A stretch of 20,898 bases of DNA from an uncultured Chloroflexota bacterium (GTDB lineage: Bacteria; Chloroflexota; Anaerolineae; Aggregatilineales; Phototrophicaceae), in NCBI GenBank assembly GCA_903904765.1, contig CAIVEA010000210.1, forward strand, positions 1 through 20,898. The letters run 5' to 3'. This document shows, in pieces, positions 12,901 through 19,876 of the stretch (positions are counted from its first letter, which is position 1; each line of letters opens with the position of its first letter). The notes under the pieces are model-generated. The model saw only the letters and a program-made list of their open reading frames with translations. It searched no databases and was not told where the DNA came from. Position numbers and translations under genes: made by a program.

Positions 12901-13902
12901 ATGACAGTTATCTACCACGACGAACATGGCGATTTGAGCGTTCTGGAAGGCAAGCGCGTCTGCATGATCGGCTACGGCAGTCTGGGTCGCCCGCTGGCGC
13001 TCAACCTGCGCGATTCCGGGGTTGATGTGGTGATCGGCGTGCGCGGCGAAACAGCGAAGGAACTGGCGCAGTCCGACGGTATGAGTGCGGTCAGCATCAA
13101 CGACGTGGTGAAAACCAGCGAGATTATCGTCCTCATGCTGCCGGATGAAGTCATGCCGCAGGTCTATCTGGAACAAATCTCACCCTATCTCCGGCGCGGT
13201 CAAACGCTGATCTTCGGCAGTGCCTACAACATCACCTACCGCTTCATCGAGCCGCCGCCGTTCGTGGATGTCGGCCTGATTGCCCCCCGAGCCATCGGCC
13301 CCGCCGCCCGCGAAACCATCGAGTCTGGCGAGGGTTATTCCAGCTTCGTCTCGGTGGCACAGGATTCCAGCGGACAGGCGTGGAATGTGGTGCTGGCGCT
13401 GGCGAAAGCGATGGGGGCGCTGCAAGCAGGCGCGATTGAGATTAGCTTCGAGCAAGAGAGCGAACTTGACCTGTTCATGCAGCAGGCCGTCATGCCCGCA
13501 CTGCACCACATCCTCACCACTGCCGCCCGTCTGCTGCTGAACAAAGGCTATCCGCCGGAAACGGTGTTCACGGAGCTTTACCTGTCGGGCGAATTTAGCT
13601 ATTTCATGCAGCAAGTCGCTTCACACGGGCTGCTGAATACGCTGAGGCGGTTGCCCCTCAAAAACCAGTACGGCACAATCAGCCGCCTTGACCGCTTCAG
13701 CGATATGAAGTTGGAGCGCCTGATGGAAGTGACGCTAGAGGAAATTCATTCCACCGAATTCGCCCGCGAATGGGCGAAAGACTACACCGACGGGCAGCGC
13801 CGCCTGCAAAACTTCTACAAGAACCAGCGGGGACTGGAATTATGGGAACTGGAACAACAAACACTTGAATTGTTAGGGCGCGAGACAGACCCGGATACAT
13901 GA
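12901..13902 (+). CDS. Ketol-acid-reductoisomerase-like protein with degraded active site
   Basis: A 333-residue protein aligning along its full length with class I ketol-acid reductoisomerase (IlvC, branched-chain amino acid synthesis). The nucleotide-binding start GYGSLGRPLALNLRDSGVDV (24-43) and the segment AQDSSGQAW...FEQESELDLF are clearly homologous. Using class I numbering, Asp190 and the first Glu of the second metal pair (here Glu225) remain. The catalytic His of the FAHGFNI motif is Ser107 (FGSAYNI), the APK lysine is Arg130, Glu194 is Gln194, the second Glu of HE is Ser229, and the SISN serine region reads LPLKNQYG. Classical isomeroreductase activity is therefore unlikely, and an NAD(P)-binding role or another reaction is possible. 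The start lies 12 bases after the GNAT stop, with GGGAGCG ahead. Confidence 0.82.
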   Translation: MTVIYHDEHGDLSVLEGKRVCMIGYGSLGRPLALNLRDSGVDVVIGVRGETAKELAQSDGMSAVSINDVVKTSEIIVLMLPDEVMPQVYLEQISPYLRRGQTLIFGSAYNITYRFIEPPPFVDVGLIAPRAIGPAARETIESGEGYSSFVSVAQDSSGQAWNVVLALAKAMGALQAGAIEISFEQESELDLFMQQAVMPALHHILTTAARLLLNKGYPPETVFTELYLSGEFSYFMQQVASHGLLNTLRRLPLKNQYGTISRLDRFSDMKLERLMEVTLEEIHSTEFAREWAKDYTDGQRRLQNFYKNQRGLELWELEQQTLELLGRETDPDT

Positions 13903-13923
13903 TATACTAGAGATGAATCTAGT
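13901..13923 (+). promoter_or_regulatory. Extended -10 promoter and inverted repeat before the HEAT gene
   Basis: TGATATACT (13901-13908 plus the preceding T) is an extended -10 element, and its TGA is also the stop codon of the upstream gene. Just downstream is a perfect inverted repeat, ACTAGA (13906-13911) and TCTAGT (13918-13923), with a 6-base centre, placed over the probable transcription start. No strong -35 is seen (GAGACA at 13882-13887 with a 15-base spacer is weak). Confidence 0.45.
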
Positions 13924-13968
13924 AAAATTTACGTCCATGATTTTGCGTGTCTAGGGAGAAGTTGCACG

Positions 13969-14730
13969 ATGACGGCCTTATCTTCTTCAGGACCCATTCC
14001 ACAGATGATTTCGACATTGGGAAGCCCTGACCACGACGCACGCGAAGCCGCTGCAATTGCACTCCTCGAAGCAGGAGCCGATGCGGTGGATGCCCTGATC
14101 GGTGCGCTGCACCACGAGAACTGGCAAGTACGCTATTACGCAGCATGGGCGCTGGGGCAAATCGGGGATAAACGCGCTGTCGAACCCCTGATCGAAGCTC
14201 TCCACGACACAAACACCACCGTGCAGGACTGGGCGGCCTCCGCGCTGGCCGAAATTGGCGACCCTCGCGCTGTTGACCCACTGGTCGAGGCACTCAAACA
14301 CGCGCAGGCCGAAGTGCGCCATAATGCGGCGGCGGCATTGGGGTATATGAAAGACAAACGCGCTGTCGCCGCGCTTATCCGCGCCCTGAGCGACCCGAAG
14401 CCAGTGGTACGCAGCAGCGCGGCGCTGGCGCTGGGGCAGATTGGCGACCCACGCGCCGCCGAAAGCCTATTGCCGCTGTTGAATGACCCCGACGACTGGA
14501 CACGCGGCAAAGCGGCGAAGGCGCTCGGATTGCTCAAAGCACAGGGGGCGGTGGATGGGCTGCTCAAACTGCTCAAGAGTGAAGGCCACTGGTCACGCTA
14601 CAACGCAGCGTGGTCGCTGGGCGAACTGGGTGACCCGCGTGCGCTGGAACCGCTGGCGACCACCGCCGCCACTGCCGACTCGTTCCTGTCGCGCCGTGCC
14701 GCCGAAGCACTTGCCCGTATGCGGCGATAA
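13969..14730 (+). CDS. HEAT-repeat (PBS-lyase-like) protein
   Basis: A 253-residue all-helical repeat protein. It contains about seven HEAT repeats of roughly 31 residues with the pattern D..VR..AA.ALG.IGD.RAV.PL..AL, starting near residue 20 and ending at the C-terminus. There are no catalytic residues, signal peptide or membrane segments. Such proteins act as scaffolds, or in phycobiliprotein-lyase relatives as chromophore lyases; nothing here supports a lyase role. GGGAG stands about ten bases before the ATG. A promoter-like region at 13901-13923 and a terminator at 14796-14828 make it a likely single-gene unit. Confidence 0.88.
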   Translation: MTALSSSGPIPQMISTLGSPDHDAREAAAIALLEAGADAVDALIGALHHENWQVRYYAAWALGQIGDKRAVEPLIEALHDTNTTVQDWAASALAEIGDPRAVDPLVEALKHAQAEVRHNAAAALGYMKDKRAVAALIRALSDPKPVVRSSAALALGQIGDPRAAESLLPLLNDPDDWTRGKAAKALGLLKAQGAVDGLLKLLKSEGHWSRYNAAWSLGELGDPRALEPLATTAATADSFLSRRAAEALARMRR

Positions 14731-14732
14731 AA

Positions 14733-14764
14733 AACCCCCGTCCAGCCATCGCCAAACAGGGGTT
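14733..14764 (-). terminator. Intrinsic terminator for the metal ATPase
   Basis: On the minus strand AACCCC (14759-14764) pairs with GGGGTT (14733-14738) across a 20-base loop and runs straight into a T6 tract. It lies about 44 bases past the ATPase stop and abuts the stop codon of the convergent HEAT gene. Confidence 0.5.
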
Positions 14765-14795
14765 CTCGTGCTTCACAACACCTGATACTGAACAC

Positions 14796-14828
14796 ACGCC
14801 CGTTTCCTTAATGGGAATGGGCGTTTTT
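14796..14828 (+). terminator. Intrinsic terminator for the HEAT gene, inside the ATPase 3' end
   Basis: A 12-bp stem with two G-T pairs, 14796-14807 against 14813-14824, with loop ttaat, is followed by TTTT at 14825-14828 and then GTT. It ends plus-strand transcription about 65 bases after the HEAT stop. Its loop contains the stop codon and its right arm the last codons of the ATPase gene on the other strand. Confidence 0.75.
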
Positions 14829-16835
14829 GTTGGCCTCGCGGCGGCGCTGCACTTCCGGCCACAGCAGCAAACTGATGAGGCCGTTCAGCACCACGATCAC
14901 GGTGCTGCCTTCATGCCCCAACACACCGAATGGCAGCGGCAGATTCACAATAAACGTGCTGATAATCAGCACCACAATCACACCGATGGCGAAAGTGATG
15001 TTCTGCCACACCACTCGCCGCGCCTTCTTGCTCAGGCTAATCGCGTAAGGGATCAGTTCCAGTTTATCGCCCATCAGCACCAGATCAGCCGTTTCCAGCG
15101 CCACATCCGTACCCGCCGCGCCCATCGCAATCCCCACGCTGGCAGAAGCCAACGCAGGCGCATCGTTCACGCCGTCCCCGACCATTGCCACCGGCCCCAC
15201 CTGCGCCTCAATCTCCTTGATCGCCTTCACCTTATCTTCGGGCATCAATTCGGAATAAACCGCATCCACGCCCACCTGATGAGCAATAGCCTGTGCCACG
15301 CGGGGATTATCGCCCGTGAGCATGGCGACGCGCTCGATACCGGAGGCCTTCAACCGGGCGATGATTGCCTTCGATTCGGGGCGAATCTCGTCCGCCATCG
15401 CAATTAACCCCATCCAGTCGGCCTTCTCGTGCTTGAATTCACACGCGCCGCAGGTCTGACAATGGCCTTCGCGCACCACGCCGATCACCGTCTTACCTTC
15501 GGCCTCCAGCCGTTCAAAATCCGGCAGCAAGCGAGGTGGCATGGGGTTGGATGTACTCGCCAGATACTTGATGCTGCCCAGATGCACGGTACTCCCGTTC
15601 ACTTTGGAGACGATGCCCATACCGGCTACCGCTTCAAACTCGTCCACCTCGCCGATATGAATGCCGCGCTCCACAGCGGCCCGCACAATAGCCTTCGCCA
15701 GCGGGTGTTCGGAACGGTTCTCGACGGCAGCCGCCACCGAGAGCAAGTCATCCTCGCACAGCTCGCAGCACGACACCAGATCGGTCACAGCCGGCTTGCC
15801 TTTGGTCAGCGTCCCCGTCTTGTCGAAGGCAATCGCCTTAATTCCAGCCATCGCTTCTAGGTATGCGCCGCCTTTGAACAGCACACCATTACGCGCTCCG
15901 GCTGCAATCGCCGAGATGAACGAGGCCGGCACACTGATAACCAGCGCACACGGCGAGGCCACCGTCATCAGCACCATCGCGCGGTAGAAGTTAGCCGAGA
16001 AATCAATCTGAAATAGCGCGGGCGGGATGATGATGAACAGCAGCACCGTGCCGATGATGACCATCGCATAGATCTGCTCGAATTTGTCGAGGAAACGTTC
16101 AGTGGGCGCTTTCGAGTCCTGCGCCTCTTCCACCATTTTGATAATCCGCGCCAGCGTAGTATCCCGCGCCGCCTGTGTCGCTTCCACATCCAACGCACCC
16201 TGCCCGTTCAATGTGCCAGCGAACACCTTATCGCCCACCACCTTCTCAACGGGCATGGATTCGCCCGTAATCGGCGCTTGATCCACCGCCGAGCGCCCGT
16301 TGCGAACCAGTCCATCCACCGGAATGCGTTCGCCCGGTTCGATCAGTACGGTGTCACCCACCTGAATCGCACTGACAGGCATTACATCCACCCGCCCCTC
16401 ACGCCGCACCTTCGCCTCCGAAGGATACAGCTTCATCAAGCTTCGGATGGCCTGACGGCTGCGACCAATCGCGTAATCCTGCAAGACGTTGCTCAACGAG
16501 AACAGGAACAACAGGATTGCGCCTTCATGCCACTGGTCAACCGAGGCCGCGCCCAGCGCAGCCAACACCATCAGCATATCCACATCAATCCGGCACTCAC
16601 GCAGGCTTTCCAGCGCCGTCTTTACGCCAAACACGCCGCCCGCCACAAACGACAGGATGTTGAGGCCGAGTATCAGTTCCGGCGACCACTCCATCTGTTC
16701 AGCAAGCAGGCTCGTCAAAATCGCGGCCAGCGTGACTACCACCAGACGCGGTTCCCACCACGCCTGCGTTTGCCACGCCGGTTTCGTTGGTGCTTCAGTT
16801 GAATGATCGCCAGTGATGGCTGCGACAGTTGCCAT
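14808..16835 (-). CDS. Heavy-metal P-type ATPase, P1B-4-like (SPC type)
   Basis: A 675-residue metal-exporting ATPase. It has TGES (190-193), DKTGTLT (338-344, phosphorylated Asp338), SEHP (375-378), and GDGVNDAP (553-560). The transmembrane metal site is SPC (294-296), with HEGST (641-645) in the late helices. SPC plus HEG(G/S)T marks the P1B-4 group (CoaT/CtpD/PfeT), linked to Co, Fe or related divalent metals. There is no N-terminal metal-binding domain. Two Cys groups lie in the cytoplasmic loop: C356, C357, C360 and H458, C459, C462, C465, H469. A His/Asn-rich end (NKNAHSH) closes it. GAGGTG precedes the ATG by six bases. The transported metal is inference from the motifs. Confidence 0.93.
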   Translation of the reverse strand: MATVAAITGDHSTEAPTKPAWQTQAWWEPRLVVVTLAAILTSLLAEQMEWSPELILGLNILSFVAGGVFGVKTALESLRECRIDVDMLMVLAALGAASVDQWHEGAILLFLFSLSNVLQDYAIGRSRQAIRSLMKLYPSEAKVRREGRVDVMPVSAIQVGDTVLIEPGERIPVDGLVRNGRSAVDQAPITGESMPVEKVVGDKVFAGTLNGQGALDVEATQAARDTTLARIIKMVEEAQDSKAPTERFLDKFEQIYAMVIIGTVLLFIIIPPALFQIDFSANFYRAMVLMTVASPCALVISVPASFISAIAAGARNGVLFKGGAYLEAMAGIKAIAFDKTGTLTKGKPAVTDLVSCCELCEDDLLSVAAAVENRSEHPLAKAIVRAAVERGIHIGEVDEFEAVAGMGIVSKVNGSTVHLGSIKYLASTSNPMPPRLLPDFERLEAEGKTVIGVVREGHCQTCGACEFKHEKADWMGLIAMADEIRPESKAIIARLKASGIERVAMLTGDNPRVAQAIAHQVGVDAVYSELMPEDKVKAIKEIEAQVGPVAMVGDGVNDAPALASASVGIAMGAAGTDVALETADLVLMGDKLELIPYAISLSKKARRVVWQNITFAIGVIVVLIISTFIVNLPLPFGVLGHEGSTVIVVLNGLISLLLWPEVQRRREANKNAHSH

Positions 16836-16878
16836 GTATTCACCTCACGCAAAACCGAATTCCGAACACAATAAAACC

Positions 16879-16907
16879 ATTTTAACCCAAGTTAATCATG
16901 AACTCAA
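16879..16907 (-). promoter_or_regulatory. Promoter and candidate operator of the metal ATPase
   Basis: On the minus strand TTGAGT (-35, at 16902-16907), a 17-base spacer and TAAAAT (-10, at 16879-16884). An inverted repeat TTAAC-N4-GTTAA (16882-16895) overlaps the -10, and a second TTAACTT lies just upstream on the same strand. This would suit a metal-responsive repressor, but no known box (Fur, PerR, Zur) is matched exactly. Confidence 0.55.
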
Positions 16908-16993
16908 TGAAGTTAAGCGGACTATCATGGATATATCATGAAGAACCTCACGATGCAGGCAACTCTTTACTCGCCGTCCAAAATCCCCTTCGA

Positions 16994-16999
16994 TATAAT
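16994..16999 (+). promoter_or_regulatory. -10 element six bases before the phospholipase-family ATG
   Basis: A consensus TATAAT ends six bases before ATG 17006. Transcription would start at or next to the A of the start codon, giving a leaderless mRNA. No good -35 at 16-18 bases and no ribosome binding site are seen. Confidence 0.5.
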
Positions 17000-17005
17000 A
17001 GACTT

Positions 17006-17752
17006 ATGCCAACACCATTTACACACCTCGAAACCGCACAACGACTCCTCGAAGACCCTGCGCTGCCCGACGATGTGCGCCAAACCCTGAATAGTGAACG
17101 CCCGGCCTTTTTGCTGGGTAGCATCGCGGCGGATGCCCGTAACAGTGCGGGAATCCGGCGTGAGCAGACGCATTTCTACATCTACGACTTCCCTAGCAAA
17201 ACCCCCGCGTGGCGCGAAATGCTTCGCCGTCACCCATCCATGCACCCCCCGCACAGCACCCCGCAGCGTGTGTTCATCGCAGGCTACGCGGCACACCTCG
17301 CGGTGGATGAAGTGTGGTCGGAAGATATGATGCGGCGGCAGATCGCAGATCGAGAATGGGCACCATGGCATCGGCGCTTCACCATGATGCACATTCTGCT
17401 GGCCTATATGGATGAGCGCGATGCCGCCCGCCTGCACAACTGGCAACCCGACACGCTGCTGGCTGCAACGCCTACCCATTGGACGAGCTTCCTGCCGGAC
17501 AATGTACTCAGCGATTGGCGTGATTTCGTCGGCGGTCAGCTTCAGCCGGGGGGTGTCAGTCAGACGCTCAACGTCTTTAGTGACCGTATTGGCCTGTTAC
17601 CGGAAGACATTCGCGAAATCTTGGATTCGCCGGAGACGATGCAGCGCGATCTGTGGCAGCATATCACCCCTGCCATGCTGGAGGAAATTGAAGGCAAGAT
17701 GTACGCCTTCGCCCGTGAGCAACTCCTGCGCTACTGGTCGGAATCTGACTGA
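17006..17752 (+). CDS. Zinc-dependent phospholipase-C-family protein
   Basis: A 248-residue protein of the zinc-dependent phospholipase C / S1-P1 nuclease-like helical fold found in uncharacterised bacterial proteins. Likely metal ligands appear in order: His7 (TPFTHLETAQRLL), Asp43 (GSIAADAR), His56 (EQTHFY), and His97 with Asp101 (FIAGYAAHLAVDEVW). No signal peptide is present, unlike secreted phospholipase C toxins, so a cytoplasmic hydrolase is more likely; its substrate is unknown. The frame is open to 16898, but that part overlaps the divergent ATPase promoter region and lacks family features. ATG 17006 begins at the conserved MPTPFTH and has TATAAT six bases ahead. Its last 22 bases overlap the end of the convergent WD40 gene. 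Confidence 0.82.
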   Translation: MPTPFTHLETAQRLLEDPALPDDVRQTLNSERPAFLLGSIAADARNSAGIRREQTHFYIYDFPSKTPAWREMLRRHPSMHPPHSTPQRVFIAGYAAHLAVDEVWSEDMMRRQIADREWAPWHRRFTMMHILLAYMDERDAARLHNWQPDTLLAATPTHWTSFLPDNVLSDWRDFVGGQLQPGGVSQTLNVFSDRIGLLPEDIREILDSPETMQRDLWQHITPAMLEEIEGKMYAFAREQLLRYWSESD

Positions 17753-18645
17753 GACACACCCCATACTTGCACGCGGTTATCGCCGCTACCTGTCGCCAAG
17801 CGCGTCCCATCAGGGGAGAATGCCAGCGTCAGCACCGGTTTGAGAAATCCGGTCAGCGTATGCAGCAACGCTCCCTCCGGCAGCAACCACACTTTCACCG
17901 TCAGATCGCGCCCGCCCGTCGCCAGCAATCGCCCATCCGGGGAGAAAGCCGCCGCGTCCGCCCCACCCGCATGCGCGAACAGGCGTAACTGTTCCGCGCC
18001 ACGCTCCCAATCCCACACGCGCACCGTCTCATCACGGCTGGACGAGGCCAGCAGCGCCCGGTCTGCGCTGGTGGTGAGATGGCGCACCCAGTCGCCATGC
18101 TCCAGCCGATGCTGCACCTGCCCCTGCGCGTCCCAGATCACCACCATCTGATCCCACCCACCGGAGGCCAAGCGTCCGCCTGCGCCATACGTCAGCGCGG
18201 CGATTTCGGCGCTGTGGCCTTCCAGCACTGCCAGCGGCGTGCCGTCCTGCGCGTCCCACACGCGCACAGCGCGATCCGTACTGGCGCTGGCGAGGCGCGT
18301 ACCGTCCGGGCTAAAGGCCACCGCCTCCACCGAATCGCAGTGGCCGCGCAAAACGGTACATGCGCCGCCCTCACGCAATTTCCACAGGCGCACCGTTGTA
18401 TCCGCCCCCGCCGACACCAACCGCGCCCCGTCCGCATCCACCGCCATGTGCTTGACCGGCCCTTCATGACCGCGCAGCGCAGCCAGCAAACGCAGCGTAT
18501 CCGCCTCGAAAAACACGATGCCTTCGGCACTGGCAACCGCCAGCGAACGCCCGTTGGGCGACCATAGCAAATCGCTAATCCAGCCACGCCGCGCAACCGC
18601 CTGTTCGCTCAATCTGGTCACTGTTTCCGCCGTGATTCGGGTCAT
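17731..18645 (-). CDS. WD40-repeat beta-propeller protein
   Basis: A 304-residue protein made almost entirely of seven WD40 repeats. The blades begin near residues 21, 59, 101, 143, 184, 225 and 266, with typical GH...V..(V/L)AFSPDG..LASG..D..V(R/K)VW sequences; blades 2, 3, 5, 6 and 7 are nearly canonical. It forms one closed propeller with no signal peptide, kinase or protease domain, so it is a probable cytoplasmic scaffold. High similarity between blades suggests recent repeat expansion. AAGGA lies ten bases before the ATG. It is divergent from the glycosyltransferase gene (51-base gap) and overlaps the phospholipase-family gene tail-to-tail. Confidence 0.9.
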   Translation of the reverse strand: MTRITAETVTRLSEQAVARRGWISDLLWSPNGRSLAVASAEGIVFFEADTLRLLAALRGHEGPVKHMAVDADGARLVSAGADTTVRLWKLREGGACTVLRGHCDSVEAVAFSPDGTRLASASTDRAVRVWDAQDGTPLAVLEGHSAEIAALTYGAGGRLASGGWDQMVVIWDAQGQVQHRLEHGDWVRHLTTSADRALLASSSRDETVRVWDWERGAEQLRLFAHAGGADAAAFSPDGRLLATGGRDLTVKVWLLPEGALLHTLTGFLKPVLTLAFSPDGTRLATGSGDNRVQVWGVSQSDSDQ

Positions 18646-18682
18646 TCGCAGCTTATCCTTACGCCTCTTGCATCGGGTCGTT

Positions 18683-18688
18683 TATAAT
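18683..18688 (+). promoter_or_regulatory. -10 element eight bases before the glycosyltransferase ATG
   Basis: A consensus TATAAT ends eight bases before ATG 18697, so the mRNA would be leaderless or nearly so, and no ribosome binding site is seen. Read on the other strand the same AT-rich block contains TATTAT and could serve the divergent WD40 gene. Confidence 0.5.
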
Positions 18689-18696
18689 ACCAGCCT

Positions 18697-19827
18697 ATGA
18701 CACACATTGGACTGAACGCTCATTTACTCTCAGGTCGTGCGGGCTACCGTTCGGCTGGCATTCACGGCTATATCTACGGGTTGCTGGCGCATCTCGCGGC
18801 AGCCGCACCCGCCGATTGGCGTTTCACCGCGCTGGTCGGGCGTGAAAACCGCCTGACGTTCGACGGAATCGCCATGAGCCGCGCCAACCTCGATACCGAA
18901 AGCCCGCTGCGGCGCATCCTGTGGGAACAAGTCGCGCAACCTTTCGCGCTGGGCGGGTTCGACCTCGTACACGAAATGGCGTTTGTCTCACCGCTATGGT
19001 TATCGCGCCCCAGCGTCGTCACCGTCTACGACCTCAGCTTCATCCACTATCCGCAGGTACTTTCGGCAGCCCGCCGCCTGTATCTGCGGCTGTTCACCGC
19101 GCTCTCGTGCCGCCGCGCCCGCCGCGTGATCGCCATCTCGCACAGTACCGCCCGCGATACCGCCGCTTCGCTCGGCATTCCGGCGGAACGGATTGACGTG
19201 GCCGCGCCCGGTTATGATGCCACTATCTACCGCCCGCTGCCCGCTGCTGATCGTGCTGCCTTCCGCGCCGCCCGCAACCTGCCGGAACGCTTCTGGCTGT
19301 TCGTCGGCACATTGGAGCCGCGCAAAAACCTGCCTATGCTCCTCGAAGCCTATGCCGCGCTGCCAGAAACCGTGCGACTGCCGCTGGTACTGGCCGGGGG
19401 CAAAGGTTGGGACTACGAGCCGATTTTCACCGCCATCGAACGCTTAGGTTTGCAAGATTCCGTCACATTACCCGGATATATCCCTGCCCAAGACTTACCA
19501 CTCTGGTACAATAGCGCCGAAGTGCTGGTCTACCCCTCGGTTTTTGAAGGGTTCGGCTTGCCCGTGCTGGAGGCAATGGCCTGCGGCACGCCGGTCATCG
19601 TATCGGACGCATCATCACTGCCGGAAGTGGTGGGGGATGCGGGCTTGTGCCTGCCGCCTCACGAGCCGACAGCATGGACAGAAGCACTGCGCCGCGCCGC
19701 ACAAGATGACGGGTGGCGCACACAGGCGGCGGAGCGCGGACAAGCGGCGGCAGAGCGTTATACGTGGGCGGAAACCGCCCGCCAGACGCTCCTCAGCTAC
19801 CAACGGGCGCTGAAGATCACTCACTGA
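18697..19827 (+). CDS. GT4-family glycosyltransferase
   Basis: A 376-residue GT-B fold glycosyltransferase that would move a sugar from a nucleotide donor to a lipid-linked or polysaccharide acceptor at the cytoplasmic membrane face. The N-terminal acceptor domain has the [13 protein letters not shown] loop and [12 protein letters not shown]. The C-terminal donor domain has [18 protein letters not shown], the basic EPRKN motif, and the E-x7-E signature [19 protein letters not shown], then [12 protein letters not shown]. There is no signal peptide or transmembrane segment. A sugar-phosphate transferase gene follows after 49 bases, pointing to an exopolysaccharide cluster that continues rightward. 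Sugar and linkage are unknown. Confidence 0.93.
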   Translation: MTHIGLNAHLLSGRAGYRSAGIHGYIYGLLAHLAAAAPADWRFTALVGRENRLTFDGIAMSRANLDTESPLRRILWEQVAQPFALGGFDLVHEMAFVSPLWLSRPSVVTVYDLSFIHYPQVLSAARRLYLRLFTALSCRRARRVIAISHSTARDTAASLGIPAERIDVAAPGYDATIYRPLPAADRAAFRAARNLPERFWLFVGTLEPRKNLPMLLEAYAALPETVRLPLVLAGGKGWDYEPIFTAIERLGLQDSVTLPGYIPAQDLPLWYNSAEVLVYPSVFEGFGLPVLEAMACGTPVIVSDASSLPEVVGDAGLCLPPHEPTAWTEALRRAAQDDGWRTQAAERGQAAAERYTWAETARQTLLSYQRALKITH

Positions 19828-19876
19828 AAGACGGTTGCCAGCCGGAGTGCCGATGAGCGTTCACGGCTGATTACGG

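Noticed and set aside
14811..16802. Several open frames antisense to the metal ATPase
   Set aside because: They follow the wobble pattern of the ATPase codons and show no recognisable domains.
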